Part shown: positions 45,901 to 58,745 of the stretch, piece by piece
Position numbering within the stretch: the stretch's first letter is position 1
Layout of the letters: the number at the start of each line of letters is the position of its first letter
Assembly (NCBI GenBank): GCA_030674185.1
Contig: CM060306.1
Span: 45,700,983 to 45,764,982 of the forward strand
Length of the DNA: 64,000 nucleotides
Direction of reading: 5' to 3'
DNA from: Monoplex corrugatus
Taxonomy: Eukaryota; Mollusca; Gastropoda; Littorinimorpha; Ranellidae
Notes under the pieces: generated by a model
Databases searched by the model: none
What the model saw: the letters and a program-made list of their open reading frames with translations, nothing else
What the model was told of the DNA's origin: nothing
Made by a program: the position numbers and the translations under genes

Positions 45901-48335
45901 ATTCCTTTTGTTACACAGCATTCTGACAGGTAACCATCAATATTATATGCTCCACCCAAATCTGTCAGTCAATATCTGGCAGACTTCTTGATCCTGTACA
46001 AACTGCTTTATACTGACAAAGCCTTGAAAGAGGAAGGGAAAAGAGGCGACAATAGGATATATGAAACACTAACCTGACGTTGCAACAATGATTAGAGCAT
46101 TAAAATGAGTGGCGAACAGCCAGTTTTTGTTGTGAGTCCACAGCTCTAACCAAAAGAGCCTACCAACTGCATAAAAAAATGAAACAGCAAAAGTGAATAA
46201 ATAAATAAATAAATGAATAAATAAATGAATAAACAAATATGTGAAAACTCTTTATACATAATTCGCTCATCCTGCCAATGTGCACAACAATATACTCACC
46301 AAATGTTCATTGTTATCTGTTTTCAGATCCCAGATGTGAATCGAACCACTCTGGTCTCCCACAATCAGCTCACCCTGTCACAAAATTAAACAATTACTGA
46401 CTTAGTACTGAAAGTCATGTTTTTGATGTTATGACTTTTTTAACTTAAAAAATGGTAAACTAATCTGCATTTGAAACTTGCACACAAGTCATGCAAAAAA
46501 ACACACACACACCACACATGTGAAGGTGCAACACCATTCACCCCCTCTTGAACCTCATCCCATACACATATACGAGTACAAGGGAACAAGTTCATACTTT
46601 CTACCACTGTAGCTATTAAAACCTACTATTTTTTGCATGTGGAACAAATGAGTTATGATAAATTGTCTTCTTGTTCTGGCTTTTAGTAGTTTCATTCGAC
46701 CATTGTGTCGAGTCCTTCAATTGAGAAATTCTGTTCTAGGTGAACATATCTTATCCTGTACAATATTTGTCAATTTGTTTTATGCCTTTCTGTTGTACAG
46801 TATTGTTTTATACCTATCTGTTGTACAGTACATCAGGTATGACCTGTGACCTCCCTACTACCCCCACTGCTTTTCTGACAACCTCATTCTGTCATTTAAG
46901 CAGTTAATTCCAAAAGTCAGGATACTAATTAAAGTTGAGGAATAAAATATCTGAAAAGGATCCTGGTTGATATAAAAAGTACCAAAGTTTTTTTTATGTT
47001 AACTCACTCCCTACGTACGATTATGCCCCTTGCCGTTCCCCTGATATGCACCACTGTATAGGTCATGAGAAAAATTCTCATACAAACAAATGATTGGTGT
47101 ACAACATACTGAAATTTCAACTGTCTAACTCTCATGGTTGTTGACTAACAGTACAAGTAAAATTAGAGAAATTTTCAGGTGAAAAATGTCTTACAAAATA
47201 CACAGTCAGGTCAATACATCAGTCCCTACAGTCACATTTTGAATGAAATTTGATAAAATCCAACGTGCACACACTCCACGTGCACTGAAGGAAGATATCA
47301 TGTTGAACAGCGCTGAGTTGTTGAGTACTGTTGAGCCATTTGCTTTTCCGTCATCTGGTTCGCTGTGGAGATAGTGGGTTGTGAACTTTGCACTGTCCAC
47401 ACACCAGCTACGTAGTACAGTGACCTCATGGTCTGAAACAAGGCTAAGAATGACCAAAGAATCTATTTCTGGCTATTAGTTTTGGTTAACGGAAATACTG
47501 AAAGCCTCGCGAATTTTCAAAACTCAAGTCAGATTTCTCCGACGCTTGTAGACAAGTGTTGTTGAGACATGATCGGGAAATCCCGACGCTCGTAGCAAGA
47601 GAGTTAAAAAGACACATATGACCCTTCTAAGGACTTAGAACGGAGCCATCTAATCTATGTTCTGTATCCAGTTAACATCCTATCAAAAACAATTTCAAGG
47701 CACCAGTATTTCTAATGATCAGTCAGTTCAACATTTGTCCTCTTGATGACCACTGGCCTGTGCTGGCTGCCTCCCCTTCTAATATCTAAACCACTTCCTT
47801 TATCTTTAATGTAATGCCAGATAATTTCTTTGGCACCGGTGTATGAGATTATTTATTTCTAGTCTGTAATGCATCTCATCATTGTTTGAGATTGTTCCTG
47901 TCAGTGCTGGGTCATCAGCATTTAAATTTTAAGAAAAGATCCATTCTTATTATCATAAAGACTCCTGAAATATGCTAAACAGTTAACCTCAAAACCCATA
48001 AAAGCAAGATCAAGCATGATTGCCCAAAGAATGAGTGACCAGATCTGTGCCTGCCTGGTGTAAATCTGAGACATGGAGATGGAGACTGGTGACTCACTGT
48101 GTGAAACCTATGTGTATCTCATATCGTAATCTGTGGACCAGCACATATAGCACTACAGACAGCTCTGGACAACCAAAAAAACCCAGAAGTCTTATAGTGC
48201 TGAGGTATAATAATAATTAATAATAATAATAATAATTACAATATTTATATAGTGCAAAATCTTGATAAAATCAAATCTAAGCGCTGAAACAGACACACAC
48301 GCACGCACACACACACAGACACACACGCACGCACA

Positions 48336-48387
<52 letters not shown>

Positions 48388-49729
48388 CACAAATGGGGAG
48401 AAAGAATAAAAGCAATGGAAAATTATAGAGAGCATATTATATACAATTATATATTACAATGTGATTCCCCTTCGAGTGGAGACAGGCTGCAGAGGGGGTT
48501 GAGTGAGGTCAGGATTTTATGCAGAGGAGAAAAGGTGAGTTTAGAGAGCGGACTTGAAGGAGACAAAAGTAGGTTGCTGACGGACTGAGAGAGGAAGTTT
48601 GTTCCAGGAGAGTGGACCAGAAACAGAGAAGGCTCGTGGACCATAGGTATTGAGCTTAGTGCGTGGAAAGCGAAAAGTCAGAGGATCGGAGGCAGAGCTG
48701 AGGGTACGTGAGGGAACATAGATCTCAAGTAGGCTTGACAGGTAATTGGGGGCTGCGTTATTAAGGCTTTTGTAGCACATGGTGTCTAGTTTGTACTGTA
48801 TGCGCTTTGATACAGGGAGCCAGTGAAGTTGTGCCAGGAGAGGAGATATGTGGTCAGCTTTTTTCTTTTTGAGTACAAGGCATGCAGACTGACTATTGGC
48901 AGCAACCAAATGAGACAGCAATCACCTGAGAAATCATGCAGTTGTTAGTCATCTCTCTTATCAATTTCTCTGTTTGAACACTCTGCCTCGGTCTACAAAG
49001 CTGTCAACAGAAACCTGTACCTCTTTTGAGGCAGGGAAGGTAAAGAAATGAAGGAGAGGATGATCACCATCTTCATAATGTTTGCTTCTAAGATAAAAAT
49101 AGGTATAAATTAAGCGCCTAACTACCAATGACAATTCAGGTTTTGGGACAAACTTCATCAACAAAGCTTATAAACAATTTTCAAAGAATTGTTTTTATTT
49201 GGGCAGATGGGGAGACAACCATATAGAATGTGTGTTAGGTCTTTTCAGCCACTGTGTAGGAGAAAAACTAACACTGACTCAGAAGAAAACAATGAAATAG
49301 AAAACCAAAAGTGAGTATTTTAATCAGAAAACCTGAATACAGTACTCTACCAGAGACATTCCCTGTAGATTTTAATATATTTATAATCCTAAACTCATTA
49401 CATACAGTTCAGATACAAATAAGTACAAGAAAGTCAATACACAACAAATCAACCATTACCTGATGTTAATACAAGTCATACCTGATTTGGATGCAAACAC
49501 ACACAGTTGACTGGAGCGCTGACTTGAAAAATTCTTTGGCATGAGAGGTTCCGTGACCTGTCAACAATATCAGGAAAAAAATAAATGGGGATGGGAGGGA
49601 AAGACATTTCTATCATCATATTCTTCTGATTCTGAAAAAAAATCGTATTTTAAACTTTCAACTACCAAACGAAGTGCCCCCTTCCCCTTTCTTTTCTCAA
49701 ACTGTTGTACCTTATCCTCACGTGTGCGC

Positions 49730-49795
<66 letters not shown>

Positions 49796-49826
49796 TGTGT
49801 GTGTGTGTGTGAGTGTGTGTGTGTGT

Positions 49827-49912
<86 letters not shown>

Positions 49913-50592
49913 CAGTGTGTGTACATATGTACATATCAATGAAGATATAAGGCTTGTACAATGCAGGAAACCTTATCTGACAAAGTAGAATGTTTATCAG
50001 GCCTTGTTTTCAGAGGAGACGTGGTGTGGTGGTGTGTCCAGTGGTTAATGCATCAACTTACAGTGCAAGAGGTCACAAGTTTGATTCCTCATCAGAAAAA
50101 AGATTTGCCACCTCCTTCCCCATCCACAAACTTTGAGTTTTAAGTGGGTGCTAGTCTTTCAGAAGACACATTGAACTGAGGTCCCGTAAACAGCATTCAT
50201 ATTCAGGGCATGCAAAAGACCCCATAGTAACAAAAGTATTATCCCCAGCAAAATTCTGCAAAAGTCCATTTTCATTGGTAAACAAAAATATATATGTACT
50301 AGGCAAAAAAAAATCACCAAACCAATACATACCAGGAAAAAAAATCACCAAACCAATACAGTCAAGACATTATAACAATCTCACGTTTTCCTACAACAGA
50401 AACACACACACAGACATATTCACAGGGAAAACGATATCTTGTTTTCCTTGAACACACACACATACATAAGCAAAACCAATCCTGTTGTAAGGACTTTTCT
50501 AGAGATATACATGAAAAGATTGTGAGTGTGTGTGTGTAAGTGGTGTGTGTGTGTGTGTGTGTGTGGTGTGTGTGTGTGTGTGTGTGTGTGTG

Positions 50593-50654
<62 letters not shown>

Positions 50655-51503
50655 ACGTGCGTGAGCATAGTAAGTATGTGTGTATGTGTGCATGTGTGTG
50701 TTCGAGTGCACCCACACATGTGTGTGGTGCATGTGCATGAGCATGCATACACCATGCATGCATTTGTGCACTTGCACATGTATGCATGTTTACTTCACAG
50801 GATGAAAGGAGAGATTCAGTAACTGATAAGTCATGACCATCTTTAAATCTGTTCTGTCTGGTTCTGTCATAAAAAAAAAATCAATAAAAATTATGTCATG
50901 CCTACTGTGATAAAAGCTCTTGTTCTTCTTATAACACAGACTACTATTTCTTTAAAGAGACATGTAAGTGGCGAATATTTCATTTATGTAGTCTGTTTGC
51001 AAATTTGTTGCTGGTGTATTATTGACAATGAAATAGAAAAGTTCAATTTCAGTTTTCTCAAGAACCACCTAACACTATAAACGCACTGGACTGCAAAGAC
51101 TCAAATAACGAAGGTATATTTGCCATATGCCTGTATGTAAACCTTGTGGTTCTAAACATGTGATTCCTATTGGATTTATGTTTTAGTACTAGTCTTCTGT
51201 CTTTCCCAAAGATCTCTTAATGAGAATCCTGAACTGTCTCTATGAAAATCTTCACAGCAGTTACTAAGCAGTCTCAGTTCACTAGAACAGGCCATACACA
51301 TCCACACCAATGCACCAATGCAAAAGGAGCATTTCAAAACATTCTGTCAGGTTGGACCTAACCTTTGAAGATAAAAAGATTGTAAGTTGTTTTTTTTCAA
51401 TTTCCAAAAGTTGCTTTTGCAAAGTCATACCTATTTATCTCCCTCTGTCTGTCTGTCAGATCTCTCTCTCTCTCTCTTACGCATGCAAGCACAACACACA
51501 TAC

Positions 51504-51555
<52 letters not shown>

Positions 51556-54250
51556 CACAGAGACACACACACACACACATAACCAAACACACACACAAAC
51601 ACATACCACTCTATGTGAAAAATCTGTAAAATAATTTACGTATTACAGTCAGAGTCACCAATGTCCTGCAAAAATCCCAGTGTTATACCAAACCCACATC
51701 ATGATAAACATGGCAACTGTACAGCAACAAGACCAACCTGAGATCCCATAGCCTTGCAGTACTGTCCTCTCCTCCTGTGTACATCCACTTCATGTCAGAA
51801 GGGAAGCCTACTGCAGTGATATTCTTGTTCATGCCATTATAGCTCATAACTGGGTTTGGGTTCATAGAGTTCAGATCAAACATGCGGATGTGTTGATATC
51901 CTGCAAATTGAACAAAGCACCGCTTATAATATGGTAATCCTACTATAATAGTATCATGAGAAATGAACTTGGTTCTTTCGATAGAGCTGTGGGCTCAAGA
52001 GGATGAATTCAGTCCCAGCCCATAGCATTAACAACTTAACTGTTTGCTGCCCATCTTAGTGTTTCCATCATTCTGATGGTGTTAACTTGGTGTTTCAAAG
52101 GTCTTCCCCCTTCCCACCTTTCCGTTCCTCAGTTCAAGGGTTTTGTACAGGCTCAGGAAGTCTGCCAGGTAATTGCTGGCAAATTTGAACGAGAGCATAT
52201 GGAATTATCTGAGTGCAATGAATCCCTCTTGAACACGCTCCAAATTCCAAACTGAACTGCTTCAAACACAATAACACAACTAAGAATATGAGAACACTTT
52301 TAATACAGTTATTCATAATTTAAAAAAAACAAAAAACTTTTGATACTGTAATTCATAATTACAAAAATAAGCTAACAAATTTATACATAATGTTGGTGTT
52401 ATGCAAAATCTAACAAAGGTCAACTAAATGCACTGTTACCACACTAACACACATTTTTAGAAGCTGAAAATGAAATATATGATATTTTCAGAGGCAGCTA
52501 CTTAACCCTTGGACTCCCTCACCCTATCCATCAACTGCAAAAACTTAACCCTTTGACTCCCTCACCTTATCCACCAGCTTCCTGCAGGAAACTGGTGGAT
52601 AGGATGAGGGAGTCAATGGGTTAAGTTTTTGTTTTGTTAGCATGGTGGACAATGCATGATGCTGGCAGACAGGGCAATGGAGTCAAAGGGTTAAATGAAA
52701 ATAAATGTTCACTTCTGGACAATATATTTGTTGTAATACAACTGTTACAGTTCAAAGAATAAAATCTACAATAATGATCTAACATTTGAAAAAGTAGTTT
52801 AAAATACAAAGTGAATGTGAAAGACTGGTACTTTGGTACTGAGTGTGTGTGAGAATGAGCTGTGTTAGTATACAGTCAGCAATGCAAATCTAGTCTGAAA
52901 AACACAAGCAGGTTACAGTCAGACATAAAATCACTTAAAAAATACATTGCATTTTCTCATGATACAAATTATCATTAAATATCTGCAAAAATTTCCTATC
53001 ACATATAACAATCAATCCCAATAAACACTGTAATGTTACAACAGAGTACATACCCTTGTCAGTGTACAAGTTACAAACACAAACTAACCTGCAACTGCAA
53101 TCATTGCTTTATCCGGGGTTATGTCAAGAGCATTGATCTGCTGAGAATGCGAATAAAGGAAAAAAAAAATGCTTACCAACTGCAAGATATGTTTTAACAT
53201 GTAACAACTCTGTATACATGTATCACAGGAACAGTGCATTTTAAATGTATACATATCATTTGTATTGCCACTGGTATTTTTATGCTAACTTGTAACAGTT
53301 GCATAAATTATTTGTCAAACTTCTTTTTCCTAAATTATTGATTAGCTTAAAAAAACAAACAAACAAAAAACAAAAAATTGTCTCTGCGCGCGCATGTGTG
53401 TGTGTATGCGTGTGTGTGTTTTTATGTACACACATATCTATGGGTTTAAATTTAATTTTAAACAATGTTACATATCAATTATCATACATCATGCTCACAC
53501 TGGCTTTCCATCAGATTATTCCACACTATATGACACAGGAATCATTTGTCTTCAATGTCTACAATGATGTCTTCTTGTGTGTAAGTTCTGACTGGGTGGA
53601 GTACATGTCCACAAAGACTTCTCAACTACTTTCAGTTTTACTGGTTATTACTGATCAGCGTCCATATCAATATCATTCGATTCTCTCATAATTTCTTAGT
53701 CAGATCGGAGAGTTGGAGCTGACAACACCAAACTTAAAAGATGCGTGACTTATTTTTGTTATCCCACATAAAAATGCCCATGGAACAAACATTTGTTTGT
53801 ATGTGTGAAATGAACATGCACTTCAGTGCTTTTCTTTTTCCACATTCTAGACTTTACTAATTTTACTTTTAAAGAACAAGTATGAGAATGAGAGATGGGA
53901 TTAGAAACGAAGGGAAATGCAGTCAGTATTCAAACATTACTGTTTTCGTTTGACGGTTTTCACACGGATGACAGGCAACAGACCAGCTAAAGGGACGGAA
54001 CCAAATGCACATGTCCACGTTTACATATTCGGTAATTAATGCCTAATGGTACACCCACCTCACTCTGACACTGACAAATCTAGATATACCGGCGTTAGCC
54101 TCTCGCATTCACTTAGAAAATCTCAAAGGATACAGAATCATTGTGTTGCACAGTTCGATGACAGATACCACTGTGCGCTTGCCAAAATCTAATCGTGTGG
54201 TCATAGCCCGCAGTCGCAAGAATCACTGGATCTGCAGAATTTCCACTCAT
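41705..54250 (-). CDS. MLST8: LST8 copy B (mLST8/GbL), TOR complex WD40 subunit, 9 exons
   Basis: Exons on the minus strand: 54134-54250, 53089-53140, 51738-51900, 49482-49557, 46300-46374, 44830-44907, 43136-43260, 42276-42418, 41705-41823. They sum to 948 bases, 315 aa plus TGA, in phase throughout with GT-AG introns. Reading: [175 protein letters not shown]. These match human mLST8 along its length (326 aa in human), a seven-bladed propeller that binds the TOR kinase domain in TORC1 and TORC2 in the cytoplasm and at lysosomes. This is the intact member of the tandem pair, divergently arranged with CIAO3. Confidence 0.95.
42401..42480 (-). repeat. 40-bp tandem duplication over the LST8-B exon 8 acceptor
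   Basis: 'gatgttgtcgccaacaacctgacagacacacacctgagat' at 42401-42440 repeats from 42441. Each copy holds the acceptor CAG and the first 18 bases of exon 8. Use of the outer acceptor would add 40 bases and shift the frame, so the inner one (exon start at 42418) must be used for LST8. Confidence 0.92.
42693..42909. repeat. (CA)n microsatellite
   Basis: Over 200 bases of CA with a few TC and CC interruptions, in LST8-B intron 7. His/Thr and Cys/Val frames here are not genes. Confidence 0.97.
44251..44443 (-). mobile_element. 193-bp TTAA-bounded palindromic element
   Basis: TTAACCCTTTGACTCCC at the left, GCCAAAGGGTTAA at the right, centre 'ccagcttcctgcaggaagctgagggatagg'. Opposite orientation to the 9028 copy: 'ccaccaactgcaaaaactt' is on the left and 'gctagcattgctgacaaagcaggatgc' on the right. 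Exactly the same length. Confidence 0.85.
45312..45663. repeat. About 52-bp direct repeats flanking a hAT-like element
   Basis: 'agtaaaacaaatcagaatatctctatcttcaaaaataccataacatcatata' at 45312 recurs in diverged form at 45610 ('agtaaaaaaaaccagaatacctccatcttcaaaaatacaatatcatcatata'). The element at 45372-45603 lies between them. Confidence 0.75.
45372..45603. mobile_element. Putative hAT-like MITE with a 20-G tract
   Basis: CAGGGCTCCCACT at the left and AGTGGAGCCCTG at the right are inverted ends of hAT style (CAGGG...CCCTG). Inside are G tracts of 7 (45412-45419) and 20 (45423-45442) bases and a CG-rich 'cgcgaattcgcgaaaaa' stretch near the right end. An 8-bp target duplication is not clear. 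No transposase. Confidence 0.55.
46999..47607. mobile_element. 609-bp TTAA-bounded MITE (piggyBac-like)
   Basis: The left end TTAACTCACTCCCTACGTACG and the inverse of the right end TTAACTCTCTTGCTACGAGCG match over most positions, with TTAA at both boundaries. The minus frame at 47206-47457 (83 codons) shows no recognised domain. Lies in LST8-B intron 4. Confidence 0.65.
48209..48885 (-). mobile_element. L2/CR1-type LINE, 5'-truncated copy 3
   Basis: The minus frame contains [60 protein letters not shown]. The 3' tail reaches (TAA)n at 48209-48235, with a (CA)n expansion at 48293-48390. Lies in LST8-B intron 4. Confidence 0.9.
49733..49921. repeat. (TG)n microsatellite
   Basis: Nearly 190 bases of TG in LST8-B intron 3, beginning about 175 bases on the gene-5' side of exon 4. 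Confidence 0.97.
50030..50290 (+). mobile_element. tRNA-derived SINE, near full length
   Basis: Head: 'gtgtccagtggttaatgcatc' (A box TGGTTAATGCATC) and 'gaggtcacaagtttgattcctc' (B box around GTTTGATTCC). Body: 'gggtgctagtctttcagaagacaca', 'gaggtcccgtaaacagcattcat', 'gcaaaagaccccatagtaacaaaagtattatccccagcaaaattctgcaaaagtcca'. The body matches the SINE type widespread in gastropods. Lies in LST8-B intron 3. Confidence 0.75.
50523..50652. repeat. (TG)n microsatellite
   Basis: TG runs with GG and TT interruptions. A (CA)n tract at 51502-51605 is similar. Confidence 0.95.
52502..52694 (-). mobile_element. 193-bp TTAA-bounded palindromic element
   Basis: TTAACCCTTGGACTCCC at the left and GAGTCAAAGGGTTAA at the right. 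The centre 'ccaccagcttcctgcaggaaactggtggat' is close to a perfect palindrome. Same orientation as the 44251 copy and exactly the same length. Confidence 0.87.
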
Positions 54251-54545
54251 TATGATTGTTGTTTGCCCCAGGCTTGACTGCAGACGATCCTAACCTGCGT
54301 CAGGAAATGATGTACCAAGGCTTGTACGAGTTAAGGTTCCTACCACCACATAAAATATGGCTTGCTTTTTCAATGTGTGTAAAATGATAATGATGATCAA
54401 AAGAGATGTATTTGATTTGGGATCACTTAAATTTGTCTTTTTCTATCAAAGTGATGTGTAAATTTTTTTAATCATCGTAACATATTTTATTTTTTAAAAA
54501 CATTCATTTTAACAATCCAGCTTTTATAATAATAAAGAAACCAAG
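54251..54545. promoter_or_regulatory. Bidirectional promoter between LST8-B and CIAO3
   Basis: Only 295 bp separate the two divergent start codons. CCAAGATGGCG at 54541-54551 overlaps the CIAO3 ATG and fits the YY1 motif (AAGATGGCGGC) found at the starts of many animal housekeeping genes. No TATA box lies at a fitting distance for LST8-B. Promoter activity is inferred from the arrangement. Confidence 0.65.
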
Positions 54546-55238
54546 ATGGCGTCCAATTTTAGTGGGGTGCTGCAATTGACTGATCTTAACGACTTTATCA
54601 CCCCATCTCAGGTAAATTTTTCATTCCAAGTTGAAGCAGACCGTCGTCCAGTCAGCTATTATTTCTTATTGGATTTAATAATGTTATGATAAGATTTTCT
54701 GGGCTTTTTTTTTTTATTGTTACAGTTCTTGAAAAAAATTGGTTGTAAAGGTTAGCTGAGCTTTCAGCTAGCCTAGTGTCGTCTGCTACTGAATTAGTTT
54801 CACTTTCAATTTCATTTAAAGCACTGAGAAATCCGACACAGAACATTTCGTGGTTCAGTGCTGACGTCGAGTCAGTCAGTTTTGTAATGAACATTGTTGA
54901 CAATGTTAACTGTTTGAAAAATGAAATGATGTGGTTACATTTATTTTGATGAGTCATGACAGAAACTAAAACTGAAAGTGAAAAATATAAGAAATGTTGA
55001 AGTGCTTCTCGTTGTCTTAGTCAATATGGTCATACCACTTTCAGTTGTGTGCGGCTTTCCACTGCCAAAATGCCTGACACAGCATTGATGACTAGGTGGC
55101 CTTATAGTGGTGTGATACCAGGTTGAAAAGTCATGGGGCCATGGGCTCCTATTGGACCTTCAATTTGGAATCTTGCCATGAGACAGAAATGGGGTTTGGG
55201 GGCAGAAATGTGGTGGTTAGTATAACTAACACTTACCA

Positions 55239-55302
<64 letters not shown>

Positions 55303-55425
55303 ACACTTTTATGTGTGTGTTGTCTAAAATCAGTTCAATGAATTGATAAGTAGATCTACTAGATAAGTGACCACTGTGCATGCACACGTGCATGCACTTA
55401 CACACACACACACTCAAGCACACAT

Positions 55426-55510
<85 letters not shown>

Positions 55511-55674
55511 TTTTTTGTGTTTGTGTATTTGTGTGGTGTAAAATCACTGAAGTGAATAGATATATCAATGATCACTGCACATACGTGCATACACACATAC
55601 TTTTTTGATGCGTGTGTGTGTTGTCTAAAATCACGCATATGAATACCATTTAAAATCATCAACCAGCACACACA

Positions 55675-55753
<79 letters not shown>

Positions 55754-58707
55754 GAGTTGTTTGCTTTCATAATAATATCTTAATTTGGATCAAATGTGTT
55801 ACAAGAATCACAAGTGGCATAAACATGAAAATATTAAGTACTGTTATGTGAGTGTGTTAGCAGGTCAGGATGCTGATATGTGTGTGGAAGCAGTCAGCTG
55901 GTAGTGTTTGTCACTGTTTCATCTTCAAGATACATTCCACATGCTAATATGATAATATGAATTTTTTCTTTATATGTCAAAAAAATAATTTTGTTGTGCA
56001 CTATGCTTCAGGAATGCATCAAGCCTGTAAAAATCGAGAAAAAGCCAGGAGGGAAAGTGGGTAAGATCAGAATAGAGGATGATGGAAGCTACATGGAAGT
56101 TTCAGAGGTAAATGTCTTTTGTATTCATGCTTGTTTGTTTGACTGTGCATGATTATGTGTGGGTTCTAAAACTAAGTTCTGTTTCATTGTATAATTGTTA
56201 CTAAAACCGCGTTCCCACTGTCGGAGTGAAAGTTGTGCGTGAAAGTTCTGAGTGATCGTGGAGCACTCAGGAGTGAAGCGACAAAGGGCCCTTTCACTCC
56301 AAAATAGTGGGAATGCATTTGGGTGATCGGTGTGAGTGATCTATTTGGGGAGCTGACCCAAGCATTTCCTGTGGGCCACGCTCGCCTCGCCTCGCCTCAG
56401 ACTGTGGCTGGCAAGGCTCGCACGCAACTGAAAATTTTCCCGCGGTATGCAAATTGGACACAATGGATGCAGTAGGTGCCACTTGTGTTTAAACATGTTT
56501 GAACACAAATCTCGACCACGGAGTGATCTGACCGTGCACAATCACTCAAAGCTGGCTAGGAGTGAAAGGGTCTGGTAGTGGGAATGCTACAGGATTCATC
56601 GAGAACTTTGAATTTTTAGGCCCAAAAACACGATCACTCCGTCATTTCGCTCATAGTGGGAAGGGGGTGTAAGCTACAACAGTTCATTTGTATACATGTG
56701 TAGGTGGACATAGCTGATTTCATTGTATAATTGTTACTAAGCTACAACAGTTCATTTGTATACATGTGTAGGTGGACATAGCTGATGAGCATATGGCAAA
56801 TAATTGTCATTGTGAAAAGCATACTACATTTACGTAGGTAGTAACTGTTACTACAGAAACGCTTCAAACAGTGAACATATTCCATTCATCATATAAGTTT
56901 TTGTTCAGCTTACTTAGGCTTCATGAATGAGAAAAGGGATTGTTCAGTTGGTAGAGAAATGTATAGGAACTGTTTTGTTTCTCCTCAAGAAATACAATTT
57001 AGACCCAAATGAACTGAAAAATTACCGGCCTATCTCTAATCTCTCTTTCTTGTCAAAACTCATCGAAAAAGTTGTCCTCAACCAGCTAAACTCTCACCTG
57101 TCTGCCAACAATCTTCTCAATCCTTTCCAGTCAGCCTACCGCCAGTGCCATAGCACTGAAAATGCCCTGCTACACATTCTCAACAATCTCCTCCTTGCAA
57201 CTGATACTGGCAAAGTCTCTCTCCTCACACTCCTTGATCTGTCTGCATCCTTCGATACCATTGACCATGGTATTCTCCTTTCTAGACTTCATCATACTTT
57301 TGGCATCTCTGACATTGCTCTCTCCTGGTTCACTTCATATCTATCAAACAGAAAACAAACTGTTCTCATTAATGGCACTTACTCTCAACCTGCATACCTG
57401 ACCTGTGGTGTTCCACAAGGATCTGTCCTTGGCCCTGTTCTTTTCACTCTTTACACCTCCCCCCTGTCCACCATCATCAACTCCCACTCTATAAACACCA
57501 CTTCTATGCTGATGACACCCAACTTCTAGACAGTGACACACCAGACAATATACAGCGCCTCTTGACTCGCACCACTGAGTGTTACTCGGACATTAAGAAC
57601 TGGATGACGTTCAACAAACTTCAGCTTAATGATGACAAGACAGAAGCTATCCTCATTGGCACCCGTCAAAAACTTTCTCAGCTGCCTCCTCTTTCTCTCC
57701 CATTATGTAACACATCAGTCCCAATTTCTGATTCAGCTAAAAACCTTGGTGTCTGCATTGACTCTACCCTCTCCATGAACAACTTTTTTTCTCAAACTGC
57801 CAAATCTTGCTACTATCACCTCCATCGTATAAGCCTGATCAGGAAGTATCTCTCTGTCGAAACAACTGCAAAACTCATTCTCTCCTTCATAATGTCTCGC
57901 ATTGACTATTGCAATTCACTCCTGTCTGATCTTCCTGCCTCCACCATTCACATCCTGCAGCGCATTCAAAACAATGCTGCACGCCTTGTACTAAAAAAGA
58001 AAAAAGCTGACCACATATCTCCTCTCCTGGCACAACTTCACTGGCTCCCTGTATCAAAGCGCATACAGTATAAACTAGACACCATGTGCTACAAAAGCCT
58101 CAATAACGCAGCCCCCGATTACCTGTCAAGCCTACTTGAGATCTATGTTCCCTCACGTACCCTCCGCTCTGCCTCCGATCCTCTGACTTTTCGCTTTCCA
58201 CGCACTAAGCTCAATACCTATGGTCCACGAGCCTTCTCTGTTTCTGGGTCCACTTTCCGGAACAAACTTCCTCTCTCAGTCCGTCAGCAACCTACTTTTG
58301 TCTCCTTCAAGTCCGCTCTCTAAACTCACCTTTTCTCCTCTGCATAAAATCCTGACCTCACTCAACCCCTTCTGAAGCCTGTCTCCACTTGAAGGGGAAT
58401 CACATTGTAATATATAATTGTATATAATTGCTCTCTATAATTTTCCATTGCTTTTATTATTTCTCCCCATTTACAGCCGTGTGCGTGGTGTGTGTGTGCG
58501 TGTGTGGTGGTGGTGTGTGTGGTGCGTGCATGCGTGCGTGTGTGTGCGTGCGTGCATGTGTTTTAGCGCTTAGATTTGATTTTATCAAGATTTTGCGCTA
58601 TATAAAATATTGTATATTATATGTTATTATTATATTATGTGTGTCAGTGTATGTATGTTATGCATGTAGGCCTGTAGGTAAGAAAAAGATTGAGAGTTTG
58701 TATGTGT

Positions 58708-58745
<38 letters not shown>

